This document shows positions 55,228 through 64,000 of a stretch of DNA of 64,000 bases, piece by piece. The stretch spans positions 1,235,462-1,299,461 of the forward strand of contig NZ_JALHLP010000001.1 of NCBI RefSeq assembly GCF_022844465.1, in the 5' to 3' direction. This stretch comes from Bradyrhizobium sp. GTDB taxonomy: Bacteria; Pseudomonadota; Alphaproteobacteria; Rhizobiales; Xanthobacteraceae. A program made the position numbers and the translations under genes. Position 1 is the stretch's first letter; every line of letters starts with the position of its first letter. The notes under the pieces were generated by a model that did not search any database, was not told the DNA's origin, and saw only the letters and a program-made list of their open reading frames with translations.

Positions 55228-56028
55228 TTAGATGCAGGCAGCAATGGCGTCCTTGAGCGCTTCGCGCATGTCCGGATCGTCGGTGATCGGCAGCACCAAC
55301 GCGGCATCGCAGGCCGCGCTGAGCGACACGTCTTTCGCCACCAGCCGTCCAGCGTGAATCAGCATGCGGGTCGAGGCGCCTTCGTCCAGACCGTGGCCAC
55401 GCAGGTTGCGGGAGCGGATGCCGATCTCGACCAGAGTGCGCGCGGCGCTGGTAGGGATGCCGGCCTCGTGGGCGACGATCTCGGTCTCGACATCGGCGGC
55501 GGGATAATGGAAATCGATCGCGCCAAAACGCTGTTTGGTCGATTCCTTCAAGTCCTTCAGCACGCTCTGGTAGCCGGGATTGTATGAGATCACCAGATGG
55601 AAGTCCGGATGCGCCCGAACCAATTCGTTCTTCTTCTCCAGAGGCAGAATGCGTCGATCGTCAGTCAAGGGATGGATAACGACAGTGGTGTCCTGGCGTG
55701 CCTCGACAATCTCGTCGAGATAGCAGATCGCGCCGTAGCGGACCGCATTGGTCAATGGTCCATCGTGCCAGACTGTGCCATTGGCGTCGAGCAGGAAGCG
55801 GCCGACAAGGTCGGAGGCGGTCATGTCCTCGTGGCAGGCGACGGTGACCAGCGGCTTTTTTAGGCGCCAGGCCATGAATTCGATGAAACGAGTCTTGCCG
55901 CAGCCGGTCGGGCCTTTGAGCATCATCGGCATGCGCGCCTGATGGGCCGCCTCGAACAGCGCGATCTCCGTGCCAACCGCCTTGTAATAGGGTTGCTCGC
56001 GAATGCGATAGTCGTCCAGGTTGGTCAT
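55228..56028 (-). CDS. amiB: AAA+ ATPase of the CbbQ/NirQ/AmiB type
   Basis: This 266-residue MoxR-like ATPase has Walker [18 protein letters not shown], Walker [16 protein letters not shown] and an arginine-finger/sensor region ([14 protein letters not shown]). In Pseudomonas the homologous AmiB is encoded next to the aliphatic amidase, as here. With the following VWA protein it should form a chaperone/remodelling pair. The amidase gene is 170 bp upstream, separated by a strong hairpin. Confidence 0.9.
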   Translation of the reverse strand: MTNLDDYRIREQPYYKAVGTEIALFEAAHQARMPMMLKGPTGCGKTRFIEFMAWRLKKPLVTVACHEDMTASDLVGRFLLDANGTVWHDGPLTNAVRYGAICYLDEIVEARQDTTVVIHPLTDDRRILPLEKKNELVRAHPDFHLVISYNPGYQSVLKDLKESTKQRFGAIDFHYPAADVETEIVAHEAGIPTSAARTLVEIGIRSRNLRGHGLDEGASTRMLIHAGRLVAKDVSLSAACDAALVLPITDDPDMREALKDAIAACI

Positions 56029-56115
56029 AAGCTCACGCGGTTCCGGAAAAAAAATGCCGCGGCCGAAGCCGGATCCGGAGAATGCAGGGCTCTCACGGAA
56101 TTGGCTACCACCAAG

Positions 56116-56153
56116 GGTCCGGAGCATCGTCTGGGACGACGATGCTCCGGACC
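56116..56153. repeat. Perfect 16-bp inverted repeat between amiE and amiB
   Basis: GGTCCGGAGCATCGTC and its exact complement are separated by six bases (56132-56137). No T-run follows on the minus strand, so it is not a standard terminator. It could stabilise the amiE transcript 3' end or limit amiB expression. Confidence 0.85.
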
Positions 56154-56200
56154 ACGCCCGCTAAAGGCAAAGTGAAGCGATGCCCCAAGCCAGCCTATCC

Positions 56201-57241
56201 TTAGCGGTGAGCCGGGGACTTCTCATTCGGGATGCCGTCAATCGGGCATTCTTCAGTCCCCGCGGTCGGGCGGGTCATCGCCTCGACCATTTCGCGCGTG
56301 CCTTCCGGATCGGCGATCCAATTCTTGTAGAAATCATAGGGGCAGGCCGCGACGCCGCGCGCGCTTTCGCCGGAATTGATCATGCCGGTATAGCCGCGAT
56401 GGACCAGCTTGTAGAGGTGGTTCTGCGACTGGCCGGTGCGGCGGGCATCGCGGATCAGGCTCTTCGACAATTGGGCATACTGGATGCCGTATTCCTCCTC
56501 GCCGGTCTCGCCCAGGGTGCGGCCGTCGAAGCCGATGATCGCGGAGTGACCGAAGTAGGAATAGACGCCATCAAAGCCGGCGGCATTGGCGACCGCGACA
56601 TAGACATTGTTGGCCCAGGCCATCGCCTTGGAAATGATGACCTGCTGTTCCTTGGCCGGATACATGTAACCCTGGCAGCGCACGATCAACTCGGCGCCCT
56701 TCATGGCGCAGTCACGCCAGATTTCCGGAAAGTTACCGTCGTCGCAGATGATCAGGCTGACCTTGAGGCCTTTCGGACCTTCGGAAACATAGGTGCAATT
56801 GCCGGGATACCAGCCTTCGATCGGCACCCACGGCATGATCTTGCGGTATTTCTGGACGATCTCGCCCTTGTCGTTCATCAGGATCAAGGTGTTGTACGGT
56901 GCCTTGTGCGGATGCTCCTCGTGGCGCTCGCCGGTGAGCGAGAACACGCCCCAGACCTTGGCCTTGCGGCAGGCTTCGGCAAAGATCTCGGTCTCGGGAC
57001 CCGGAATCGACGAGGCGGTCTCATACATCTCTTTCGAATCGTACATGATGCCGTGAGTGGAGTATTCCGGAAAGATCACCAGATCCATGCCCGGCAGGCC
57101 GGTCTTCATGCCCACCACCATGTCGGCGATCTTGCGGGCGTTGTCGAGCACCTCGGCTTTGCTGTGCAGGCGCGGCATTTTGTAATTAACGACGGCTACG
57201 CCGACGGTATCGTTGCTGCTGGAAATGTCACCGTGAAGCAT
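56201..57241 (-). CDS. amiE: Aliphatic amidase
   Basis: The 346-residue protein has exactly the length of the Pseudomonas enzyme and the nitrilase-superfamily triad at the same positions: Glu59 ([10 protein letters not shown]), Lys134 (KYRKIMPW) and Cys166 ([12 protein letters not shown]). It hydrolyses short aliphatic amides to the acid and ammonia. It follows the ABC importer genes after 38 bp and precedes the AmiB gene. ATG 57241 is preferred over an upstream ATG at 57283 because it gives the conserved MxHGDISSS start. Confidence 0.97.
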   Translation of the reverse strand: MLHGDISSSNDTVGVAVVNYKMPRLHSKAEVLDNARKIADMVVGMKTGLPGMDLVIFPEYSTHGIMYDSKEMYETASSIPGPETEIFAEACRKAKVWGVFSLTGERHEEHPHKAPYNTLILMNDKGEIVQKYRKIMPWVPIEGWYPGNCTYVSEGPKGLKVSLIICDDGNFPEIWRDCAMKGAELIVRCQGYMYPAKEQQVIISKAMAWANNVYVAVANAAGFDGVYSYFGHSAIIGFDGRTLGETGEEEYGIQYAQLSKSLIRDARRTGQSQNHLYKLVHRGYTGMINSGESARGVAACPYDFYKNWIADPEGTREMVEAMTRPTAGTEECPIDGIPNEKSPAHR

Positions 57242-57279
57242 GGGGGTCGTCTCCTGTTTTGGTTTGAGTTTGCCGTCGA

Positions 57280-57981
57280 TCAAACGGCCATGTGACGGTG
57301 GACGAGGTCGTCAGTTAGCGTATCGATCGATCCGGACGCCGCGACGTGGCCTTTTTCGATGATTACGAAGGATCGTGAGGCACGTCGGGCGAAGTCCACG
57401 TCTTGCTCGACAAGGATGATCGTGATGCCGTGCTCCTTGTTGAGGCGGATAATCACGTCCTCGATCTGCTCAACGAGGTTGGGCTGAATTCCCTCGGTCG
57501 GTTCGTCGAGCAGGACAATCCTCGGATTGGTCAGCATCGCGCGGGCAATGGCGAGTTGCTGCTGCTGGCCGCCGGACAAATTGCCGCCGCGGCGATTCAG
57601 GAATTCCTTCAGCACCGGGAACAGATCGAACACCTTGTCCTCGAGCACGCCCGCATCGCCGGAATTGCGGCGGGCGAAGGTGCCAAGTTTCAGATTTTCG
57701 CGAACTGTGAATTGCGGCAGGATGCCCCTGCCCTGCGGCACGTAGCCGATGCCGTGCCTGACCCGATCATGGGTCGGGGTTGCGGCAATTTCCTCGCCGT
57801 CGAGTCGGATGCTGCCGTCAATCTTGTCCATCAGCCCGACGATGCTGCGCAGCAACGTGGTTTTGCCCACGCCGTTGCGTCCGAGCACGCTGAGGAAGCC
57901 GACGTCGCCAACCTCCAGCGTAACATTCTGCAAGGCGCGGCTTTTGCCGTAGAAGGCACTGAGATTGTCAATCTCAAGCAT
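57280..57981 (-). CDS. Branched-chain/urea-amide ABC transporter ATPase (UrtE/LivF type)
   Basis: This 233-residue ATPase has Walker [14 protein letters not shown]-loop in [15 protein letters not shown], signature [16 protein letters not shown] and Walker [16 protein letters not shown]. The GRGI/EGIQP details are typical of the UrtE subgroup. It overlaps the companion ATPase gene by eight bases. With it, it powers import through the two permeases encoded upstream, most likely of amides or urea-like compounds, given the amidase next door. Confidence 0.93.
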   Translation of the reverse strand: MLEIDNLSAFYGKSRALQNVTLEVGDVGFLSVLGRNGVGKTTLLRSIVGLMDKIDGSIRLDGEEIAATPTHDRVRHGIGYVPQGRGILPQFTVRENLKLGTFARRNSGDAGVLEDKVFDLFPVLKEFLNRRGGNLSGGQQQQLAIARAMLTNPRIVLLDEPTEGIQPNLVEQIEDVIIRLNKEHGITIILVEQDVDFARRASRSFVIIEKGHVAASGSIDTLTDDLVHRHMAV

Positions 57982-58726
57982 GACCGAAGCCCCCCGAGCC
58001 AAGATAGGCTTCGCGCACGAGCGGGTTGGTCTCGATGTCTCTGACACTGCCTTCCGCGAGCAACTTGCCTTGATGCATAACCGAAATCGAATCGCCGATT
58101 TCCTTGACGAAGCCCATGTCGTGCTCAACCACGATCAGCGTGTGCCGGCCCTTCAGCCGGTTGAAGATCTCCGCGGTCTTGCGGGTTTCCTGGACGGTCA
58201 TGCCGGCGGTCGGCTCGTCCATCAAGATCAACTCGGCGTTCTGCGCCATCAGCAGCGCGATCTCCAGCCACTGGGTTTGGCCATGGGACAAATAGGCGGC
58301 CGGCGCCTCCATTTGGTCGATAAGATCGACGAAGCCGCAAAGGTCTTCCAGCCCAGCAGTATCGTCGTTCTGGGGCCCGCGCATCAGATTGGTCCACACG
58401 CCCGGCTTCCTGCAGTAGGCGACTTCCAGATTCTGGCGCACGGTCAGTTCCCGGAACACGCTCGGCACCTGAAATTTGCGGCCGACACCGGAGCGGGCGA
58501 TCATGTACTCCTCAAGCGTTTCAAGATGCTTGCCATCGAACACAACCGAGCCGGCGGTCGGTTTGACCTTGCCGCAGATCAGATCGAGACAGGTGGTCTT
58601 GCCGGCGCCGTTCGGGCCGATCAGACAGCGCAGCTCGCCCTTGTTAATGGTCAAATCGAGCCCGTTGACGGCCATGAAGCCATTGAAGCTGACGGCCAGA
58701 TCGCGCACGACCAGATGGGTGCTCAT
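57974..58726 (-). CDS. ABC transporter ATPase (UrtD/LivG type)
   Basis: The 250 residues include Walker A LIGPNGAGKTTCLDL, a YLSHGQTQWLEIAL signature loop (SHGQ in place of SGGQ, as in UrtD proteins), Walker B LILMDEPTAGMT and the H-loop VVEHDMGFV. It has the C-terminal ending (AYLGSGG) seen in LivG/UrtD proteins. The ATG overlaps the permease stop (ATGA). Confidence 0.93.
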   Translation of the reverse strand: MSTHLVVRDLAVSFNGFMAVNGLDLTINKGELRCLIGPNGAGKTTCLDLICGKVKPTAGSVVFDGKHLETLEEYMIARSGVGRKFQVPSVFRELTVRQNLEVAYCRKPGVWTNLMRGPQNDDTAGLEDLCGFVDLIDQMEAPAAYLSHGQTQWLEIALLMAQNAELILMDEPTAGMTVQETRKTAEIFNRLKGRHTLIVVEHDMGFVKEIGDSISVMHQGKLLAEGSVRDIETNPLVREAYLGSGGFGHA

Positions 58727-59874
58727 GCGATCTCCTTCGGATGGCTGGACTTCACATCGACGGTTCCGTTCTGGCCATGACCGTCGCCAGGCCGGATTTT
58801 CGCCAGCAACTGGCCGATCAGACCAGCGAGGCCGGAGGGCAGGAAGAGGACAACCAGCACGAACAGGACGCCCATCACCAGGGTCCATGTGTCGAGGAAG
58901 GTTTTCGATTCCGACAGAGCTCCCTGCATGCCAGTGACCAGCACCGCGCCGACGAAGGCTCCGGGCAGGCTGCCGCGGCCACCGACAGCACACCAAATCA
59001 CCACCGACAGGCTGAGAGGCACGTTGAGGAATGTCGGCGACGCGAACTCCATCACGATCGTGTAGAGCATGCCGGCAAGACCGGCGATCGCCGCCGAGAT
59101 CGCCATCACGGTGATCTTGTAGCTGGCGACGTCGTAGCCGAAATACTGCACGCGGCCTTCCTGGTCGCGGATCGCCTGCAGGATCAGACCGAATTTGGTG
59201 CAAGAGAGCACGTAGCCGAACACGAGGACAACGCTGGCGACGGAGGCGATCAGATAGAAGGTGGTCCGGTTATAGGCGTCGAACACGATGCCGCCGATGG
59301 TCAGTTGCGCCAGATCGGTGATGCCGTTGAAGCCGCCGGTATATTGCTGCTGATCGATGATCAGCAGGTTGACGACGACCAGCATGGCCAGCGTCGTGAT
59401 CGCCACAAACACGCCGGTGACCCGGCCGCGGAACATGAACCAACCGAGCCCACCCATCAGCGCCGAGGGCACAACGATGCCGGCGACGATGGCGAAGGTC
59501 ATCGAGTAGAATGGCACCCAGAACCATGGCAGCTGCTGGACATTGTTCCAGACCATGAAGTCCGGCAGGCCGTCGGCGCCGGTCTGAACCGGAATGGTTC
59601 GGAGCTTGAGAGCCATGGCCATGCAGTAAGAGCCGAGACCGAATGGCAGTGCCTGGCCAAGGTTAAGGATGCCGCCATAGCCCCAGGACAATGACAGCGC
59701 CATCGCCAGCAAACCGAACACCAGATAGCGGCTGTATTTGCTGATCAGGAAGTCGTCGACCAGCACAGAGGGCATCAGATACATGGCGGCGATAAGGATG
59801 ACGATCCCGATCAGTTCCGGTTGCCAGAAACCGGTTGCGCGTTGGCGCAAAGGCGACTGAGGAGGCTTGCTCAT
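58723..59874 (-). CDS. ABC transporter permease (UrtC/LivM type)
   Basis: This 383-residue inner-membrane protein has about nine hydrophobic segments and the conserved LivM/UrtC passages LSWGYGGILNLGQALPFGLG, TTLAMLVVVNLLII and AIRDQEGRVQYFGYDVASYK. It forms the channel with the UrtB-like permease. Start ATG 59874 overlaps the stop of that gene. Confidence 0.93.
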   Translation of the reverse strand: MSKPPQSPLRQRATGFWQPELIGIVILIAAMYLMPSVLVDDFLISKYSRYLVFGLLAMALSLSWGYGGILNLGQALPFGLGSYCMAMALKLRTIPVQTGADGLPDFMVWNNVQQLPWFWVPFYSMTFAIVAGIVVPSALMGGLGWFMFRGRVTGVFVAITTLAMLVVVNLLIIDQQQYTGGFNGITDLAQLTIGGIVFDAYNRTTFYLIASVASVVLVFGYVLSCTKFGLILQAIRDQEGRVQYFGYDVASYKITVMAISAAIAGLAGMLYTIVMEFASPTFLNVPLSLSVVIWCAVGGRGSLPGAFVGAVLVTGMQGALSESKTFLDTWTLVMGVLFVLVVLFLPSGLAGLIGQLLAKIRPGDGHGQNGTVDVKSSHPKEIA

Positions 59875-60740
59875 GCGCGCACCTTTGCGACGAACAGGCC
59901 CTGGGGCCGGAAGCGGATGACGCTGATGATCAGGATCAGGACGGTAGCCTTGGCTATGGTGTCGTTTTGGAGGAACGCGATCACGCCTGTGACCTCGCCC
60001 AGGGCGAAGGCGCTGATCACCGTGCCGAACAGGCTCTGCACACCTCCGAGCACGACGACCATGAATGCGTCGACGACGTAGCCCGTGCCCATTTCGGGTG
60101 AAACGCTTTTCAACGGCGAAACGATCGCCCCGGCGAGGCCGGCCAGGCCGGCGCCATAGGCGAAGGTCAGCGAATAGATCCGGTCGGCATTGATGCCGAA
60201 GCACGACGCGACGTTGCGATCCTGCACGACCGCGCGCAGCTTCAGTCCGAAAGTCGTGCGGTTCATGATCGACCAGCTGACCAGGAACAACAGCGCAGCG
60301 ACCACGAAGATGAAGATGCGATAGGCGGCGATCTCGACCCCGAAGATCGACACGCTGCTGGCCATCGACGGCGGCAGTTCGACGTAGCGCAGGTCGCCAC
60401 CGGCGGTGAGCCGAACGACCTGCTGCAACACGACCCCAACACCCCAGGTCGCCAGGATGGTGTCGAGCGGTCGCCGATACAGCCGGCGCAGCAGGATGCG
60501 CTCAACCAGCCAGCCGAACAGCCCGACGCCGAGAAAGATCAGCACCAGCCCCGGCAACAAAGACAGTCCTACATAGGTCTTCAACGCCCAGGCCGCGTAG
60601 GCGCCGAGCATGATGAATTCGCCATGAGCGAGGTTGATCACCCCGATCGTGCCATAGATGATCGAGAGGCCCAGCGCCACGAGCAGCAGAATCGATCCGA
60701 TGCTGAGCCCGGTCAGGACCTGTTCGAGGACGAAATGCAT
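59871..60740 (-). CDS. ABC transporter permease (UrtB/LivH type)
   Basis: The 289-residue membrane protein shows LALGLSIIYGTIGVINLAHG near residue 25, LRAVVQDRNVASCFGINADR in the cytoplasmic loop that contacts the ATPase, and a final FRPQGLFV, all usual for LivH/UrtB. It lies 66 bp after the binding-protein gene. ATG 60740 begins a natural MHFVLEQVLTGLSIGS N-terminus. Confidence 0.93.
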   Translation of the reverse strand: MHFVLEQVLTGLSIGSILLLVALGLSIIYGTIGVINLAHGEFIMLGAYAAWALKTYVGLSLLPGLVLIFLGVGLFGWLVERILLRRLYRRPLDTILATWGVGVVLQQVVRLTAGGDLRYVELPPSMASSVSIFGVEIAAYRIFIFVVAALLFLVSWSIMNRTTFGLKLRAVVQDRNVASCFGINADRIYSLTFAYGAGLAGLAGAIVSPLKSVSPEMGTGYVVDAFMVVVLGGVQSLFGTVISAFALGEVTGVIAFLQNDTIAKATVLILIISVIRFRPQGLFVAKVRA

Positions 60741-60806
60741 AAGAATAGTTCCACGCTGAAACGAAGCACCGGGCGGCTGACTGGCCGCCCGGACGCGCAA
60801 AAGTGA

Positions 60807-62060
60807 TCAGACCTTCTTTTCGACCAGGCCCTTTTCCGTGCAGACCTGGTTCGGATAGGCCGCGTAGGGATCGGGCTTCAGCCATTCCTTGGACTGGACA
60901 ATGATTTCGAACTGGCCGTTGGACTTGGCTTGAGCGATCTTCGGCCACAGCCAGGTGTGCAGGTTCTCGCCATCGAGGCGAACCTTGCCCTGCGGGGCGA
61001 TCATTTCGACACCCTTGACGGCTTCGCGGATGGTATTCGGCGTAATATCGCCTTTGCCGATCTTCCCGACCGCCTGCTTGAACATGTAGGTCTGGAAGTA
61101 GCAGGCCTCGGAAACGAAATGGGTGACCTTGTCGGCACCCCAACGCTTCTTGTAGGCGGCGACGAACTTCTCGTTCTCCGGCGACTTGTGGACTTCGAAA
61201 TACGGCGCCGAGGTGAAGTGGCCGGCAGCGGCCTCGCCACCCATGGCGGCGATCTCGTTTTCCGACGTGGTCAAGCTGGCCATCGGCATCTTGGCAGGAT
61301 CGAGGCCGGCGGCCTTGTACTGCCGATGCAGCGCCACCACCGAATCGCCGACCACCGTGGAGAAGATGACGTTCGGCTGCTGCTGACGGAACTTGTTGAT
61401 GACCGAGGAGAACTCGGAATGGCCGAGCGGGACGTATTCTTCGTTGACCACTTCGGCGCCGTATTTCTCAAGCAGCTTGCGGCAGTAGTTGTTCTCTTCC
61501 TTCGGGTAGATGTAATTCGACCCAATCATCGAGAACTTCTTGCCGAAGTTCTTGATCAGCCACGGGATGAATTCATCCTGCTGCTGGTTCGGCACGGCCC
61601 CAGTATAGATGACGTTCTTCGAGCACTCGCGGCCTTCATACAAGGTCGGGTACCAGTAGAGATTTTTCTGCTTCTCCACGACAGGCAGCACGGCCTTGCG
61701 GCTGGCCGAGGTGTAGGAGCCGAACACGCTGACGCACTTGTCGCCGGCGACCAGCTTGCGCGCCTTCTCGGCGAAGGTCGCGGGATCGGAAGCCGGATCT
61801 TCGATCACGGGCACGATCTTCATGCCATTGATGCCGCCGGCTGCATTGATTTCCTCAATCGCCAAGATTGTCGCCTTGTTCAGCGATTCCTCGATGATTG
61901 CGGTGGTACCGGTCAGCGAAAACAGCACGCCGACCTTGATCTCGCCCCCGGCCGCCCAGACCAGATCGGAATTCTTGCTCCAGATATGCGGCATGGCTCC
62001 GGCCAGGAACGCGCCGCCGCCGGCGCTTGTCTGAAGAAAACGGCGTCTCGTAAGTTTCAT
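60807..62060 (-). CDS. Amide/urea-type substrate-binding protein (UrtA/FmdD-like), Tat-exported
   Basis: The 417-residue protein starts MKLTRRRFLQTSAGGGAFLA, a twin-arginine signal. The mature domain is a periplasmic-binding type I fold with IKVGVLFSLTGTTAIIEES and passages such as NLYWYPTLYEGRECSKNVIY that it shares with the AmiC-like sensor encoded at 62819. It delivers ligand to the permeases downstream. GGGGGAGG ahead of ATG 62060 is a strong ribosome site. It is preceded by the leader terminator. Confidence 0.95.
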   Translation of the reverse strand: MKLTRRRFLQTSAGGGAFLAGAMPHIWSKNSDLVWAAGGEIKVGVLFSLTGTTAIIEESLNKATILAIEEINAAGGINGMKIVPVIEDPASDPATFAEKARKLVAGDKCVSVFGSYTSASRKAVLPVVEKQKNLYWYPTLYEGRECSKNVIYTGAVPNQQQDEFIPWLIKNFGKKFSMIGSNYIYPKEENNYCRKLLEKYGAEVVNEEYVPLGHSEFSSVINKFRQQQPNVIFSTVVGDSVVALHRQYKAAGLDPAKMPMASLTTSENEIAAMGGEAAAGHFTSAPYFEVHKSPENEKFVAAYKKRWGADKVTHFVSEACYFQTYMFKQAVGKIGKGDITPNTIREAVKGVEMIAPQGKVRLDGENLHTWLWPKIAQAKSNGQFEIIVQSKEWLKPDPYAAYPNQVCTEKGLVEKKV

Positions 62061-62189
62061 GGTTGCCTCCCCCGTGAACAGCAAAAAGCCCCCGTTCGGA
62101 TATCATCCGAGACGGGGGCTTTTTCGCCCGATGTAAAGATGGACGGCAATGGCGCCGCCCCACCGCTTCAATACGGTGATATAAAAAAG
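62061..62189 (-). promoter_or_regulatory. Leader with candidate AmiR (ANTAR) antitermination hairpins
   Basis: Between amiR and the binding-protein gene the transcript can fold two adjacent small stem-loops and then a terminator. The first is CACCG-TATTGAAG-CGGTG (62178-62161); if its T·G pair closes, the loop is ATTGAA, with A at position 1 and G at position 4, as in ANTAR target loops. The second is GGCGGC-GCCATT-GCCGTC (62159-62142), also a hexaloop but without those bases. Confidence 0.55.
62083..62124 (-). terminator. Intrinsic terminator in the amide-operon leader
   Basis: On the minus strand GCCCCCGT and ACGGGGGC (62119-62112 and 62095-62088) pair, extended by TCGGAT/ATCCGA around a three-base loop, and T5 (62087-62083) follows. 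It lies 22 bases upstream of the binding-protein start, so it would stop transcription from amiC-amiR unless overridden. An A5 on the other side makes it formally bidirectional. Confidence 0.85.
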
Positions 62190-62789
62190 CTAACCCAACA
62201 GTTCAAACGAGTCAATGATCGCCGCGGCGATGGCGTTGACCGTGGTGCGGCGGTCCATCGCCTGGGTACGCAGGAACTTATAGGCAGCCTCATCGTTCAT
62301 GCCGCGCGCCGAAATCAGAATGGCCTTGGCGCGTTCGACATTGCGGATCGTGCGCAGATTCTCGTCCAGCCGCTCGATTCGATCGCGCAGGCGCTTCGTG
62401 TAGTCGAACTGACTGCGCGCCAAGGCCACCACGCCAGCGATGGTCTCGGTCTGGGCCGGCATGTAGATCACCGCCTCGGGCGTCGTCTCACACAGTCGCG
62501 CGGGATCGGGCGCACGGTTCGGCCCGATCACCACCACGACAGCGGAGCGAGATTCGCCCGGCATCCAGGGCAGCCGATCGGTCAGTCGGTCACTGAATTC
62601 GACCACCAGCACATCGGCGTCGGACGGCAGCTTGTCCGGCATCGGCCATAGCCGCCGGACCTTGGCGCGTGCGCGTTGCAGATCGCGCACCACTTGGTCG
62701 GCGCCGGATTCCGGCGCTACCGCAACGACGATTTCGAATTCGGCCAGGCTGGCTGAGCCGGGCTTGGCGGGCACTTCGACTTTGCTCAT
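62190..62789 (-). CDS. amiR: AmiR-like ANTAR antiterminator
   Basis: The 199 residues comprise a degenerate receiver-like N-domain (no phosphorylatable Asp in context: DVLVVEFSDR), a coiled coil (YTKRLRDRIERLDENLRTIR) and a C-terminal three-helix ANTAR domain (AKAILISARGMNDEAAYKFL, then MDRRTTVNAIAAAI). AmiR binds leader RNA and prevents termination when AmiC releases it. The downstream leader terminator fits this. It is encoded 29 bp after the amiC-like gene. Confidence 0.93.
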   Translation of the reverse strand: MSKVEVPAKPGSASLAEFEIVVAVAPESGADQVVRDLQRARAKVRRLWPMPDKLPSDADVLVVEFSDRLTDRLPWMPGESRSAVVVVIGPNRAPDPARLCETTPEAVIYMPAQTETIAGVVALARSQFDYTKRLRDRIERLDENLRTIRNVERAKAILISARGMNDEAAYKFLRTQAMDRRTTVNAIAAAIIDSFELLG

Positions 62790-62818
62790 GGCTGCGGCCT
62801 TCCGGGCTTGATGATCGA

Positions 62819-63958
62819 TCAGAGGAAATGCGCGTTGCGGCCGGAGCAGGTCAGATACGGATCGGCGGCGACCGCCGCCTTGGAGCGGGCGACGATGTCA
62901 AACTGGCCGGCGCGGTTGGCGCGGCCGATACACGACCACAGATCAGCGTGACTGCATGAGGCGTTAATGGCGACCTTGCCCTGCGGGGCCTCAAATTCCG
63001 AGCCGAGAACCACTGGTCTGAGCTGGTTCGTCTCCATCGAGTTGGTCATGGCGAGCGCGCGGGCGAAGAAATGCACTTGGAAGTAGGCCGCCTCGACGCA
63101 CATATTGGTCGGCTCGTCGGAGCCGAAGCGCCTCTTGAAGCGCGAGACGAAACTGGCGTTCGATGCGCTATCAATATTCTGGAAGTACGAGGCCGCAGTG
63201 ATATGGCCCTCCCCGACGTCGAAGCCCATGGCGCGGATTTCGGCCTCGGTCGTGGTCAGGCTGGCGATCGGCAGCGTCTTCGGATCGAATCCGGCGTCAG
63301 CGTAACTCTGGTAGAGATGGACTGTGGAATCGCCAACCACAGTGGAGAAGATCACGTCCGGCCGCGTGCGCTGGATGTCGCGGATAATCGGCAGGAAGTC
63401 CTTGCGCTGCGCGCGCAACGAGACATAGCTCTCGCCGATCACCTCTGCGCCGCGCAGCAATTCACGCATGATCCGATTGGTTTCGCGCGGGTAGATGTAG
63501 TCCGATCCGATGAAATAGAAGCGCCGGCCCAGATTGGAGACCAGGTACTCGCACAGGGCTAGGCCATTCTGGTTCGGGGCAGATCCCGTGTAGATGACGT
63601 TGGGCGAATATTCGAAGCCCTCATACAACGTCGGGTACCAAAGCAGGCCATTCAGGCGCTCGACGATCGGCAGCACGACCTTGCGGCTGCTGGACGTATA
63701 GCATCCGAAGATTGACGATATGTCGTCCTCCGTCATCAGCTTCTTAGCATAGAGCCGGAACAGGGTGTTATCCGAAGCAGGGTCGTAGATGATCGGCATG
63801 AGCTCGCGGCCGTTCACCCCGCCGGCGCAATTGATCTCGTCGATCGCCAGCAACGTGCCGCGAAGCTGTGTCTCCTCAATCACAGACATGTGGCCGGTTT
63901 GGGAAAACAAAACGCCAACCCGCCACGGCTCGGTCGTTGCGTTATTCATGCGCTTCAA
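62819..63958 (-). CDS. amiC: AmiC-like amide sensor / AmiR inhibitor
   Basis: This protein has a periplasmic-binding type I fold but no signal peptide, as in Pseudomonas AmiC, a cytoplasmic ligand sensor that sequesters AmiR. It shares the passages VGVLFSQTG, LAIDEINCAGGVNG and WYPTLYEGFEYSPNVIYTG with the transporter binding protein. AGGAGG six bases before a TTG at 63958 makes that the likely start (379 residues, close to 385 in Pseudomonas). An ATG at 63949 is 15 bases from the same site, and the frame is open to the window end. Confidence 0.93.
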   Translation of the reverse strand: MKRMNNATTEPWRVGVLFSQTGHMSVIEETQLRGTLLAIDEINCAGGVNGRELMPIIYDPASDNTLFRLYAKKLMTEDDISSIFGCYTSSSRKVVLPIVERLNGLLWYPTLYEGFEYSPNVIYTGSAPNQNGLALCEYLVSNLGRRFYFIGSDYIYPRETNRIMRELLRGAEVIGESYVSLRAQRKDFLPIIRDIQRTRPDVIFSTVVGDSTVHLYQSYADAGFDPKTLPIASLTTTEAEIRAMGFDVGEGHITAASYFQNIDSASNASFVSRFKRRFGSDEPTNMCVEAAYFQVHFFARALAMTNSMETNQLRPVVLGSEFEAPQGKVAINASCSHADLWSCIGRANRAGQFDIVARSKAAVAADPYLTCSGRNAHFL

Positions 63959-64000
63959 CGAACGCCTCCTGGAATCTTGACGATTCACTATTGTGGCCAT

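Noticed and set aside
1..64000. tRNA, rRNA or CRISPR arrays
   Set aside because: I found no cloverleaf with a TTCGA-type arm, no rRNA sequence and no regularly spaced repeat-spacer array by eye. A covariance-model scan would be decisive.

Overview
The window is high-GC alphaproteobacterial DNA, most likely from the Bradyrhizobium/Rhodopseudomonas/Afipia group. This is inferred from protein style, the AmiC/AmiR amide locus, the chemotaxis gene set and the IS3/IS5/IS66/IS630 remnants. I see no tRNA, rRNA, CRISPR array, phage structural gene or integrase. The layout is accessory-like: compact blocks of intact operons separated by decayed transposon debris.

1-16.9 kb is a patchwork. It holds an acyl-CoA dehydrogenase-like flavoprotein, an IS630 remnant, a TRAP-TAXI transporter operon with a coupled 31-codon membrane peptide gene, a hydratase relic and a Baeyer-Villiger-type monooxygenase. 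It also holds an IS3-family wreck split by a complete IS5-family element with a 3-bp target duplication, a run of small genes including two related 67-residue membrane proteins, and a NarL-type two-component pair. The kinase of that pair is out of frame at an 11-G tract. A recombinant scrap yard (15.6-16.6 kb) contains a near-identical 227-bp copy of part of the monooxygenase gene.

17-29.2 kb is one tightly overlapping chemotaxis-type operon: a soluble receptor with two signalling hairpins, a triple-domain CheW, CheB, a HEAT-repeat protein, CheR, CheY, CheA, an 84-residue STAS-like protein, a second CheY, a CheC-like phosphatase and a PAS hybrid kinase.

29.2-35.2 kb carries two nuclease-plus-NTPase genes on the minus strand: a truncated STAND-like gene and a large nuclease-NACHT-repeat gene in three overlapping frames. 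They look like a decaying (or frameshift-controlled) anti-phage island. An 830-bp gene-poor stretch with iteron-like ACAGGGA repeats follows.

36.2-52.4 kb is the most unusual block: two divergent operons encoding a membrane Ser/Thr kinase, a membrane PP2C phosphatase, three FHA proteins (one a transmembrane VWA-FHA receptor), a MotA/TolQ-like channel, a TolR-like partner with a beta-domain, and several exported proteins (a two-repeat protein, a 1320-residue Ser/Gly-rich protein and a 1507-residue helical-repeat protein). I infer an envelope-spanning phospho-threonine signalling machine driven by or controlling an ion-motive complex. Transposase remnants sit at both edges.

52.9-64 kb is an aliphatic-amide operon read on the minus strand: AmiC sensor, AmiR ANTAR antiterminator, a leader with an intrinsic terminator, an Urt/Fmd-type ABC importer, amidase AmiE, the AAA protein AmiB and a NorD/CbbO-like VWA protein. 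Amide import, hydrolysis and sensing are encoded together. The leader hairpins suggest that AmiR controls read-through into the transporter and amidase genes.
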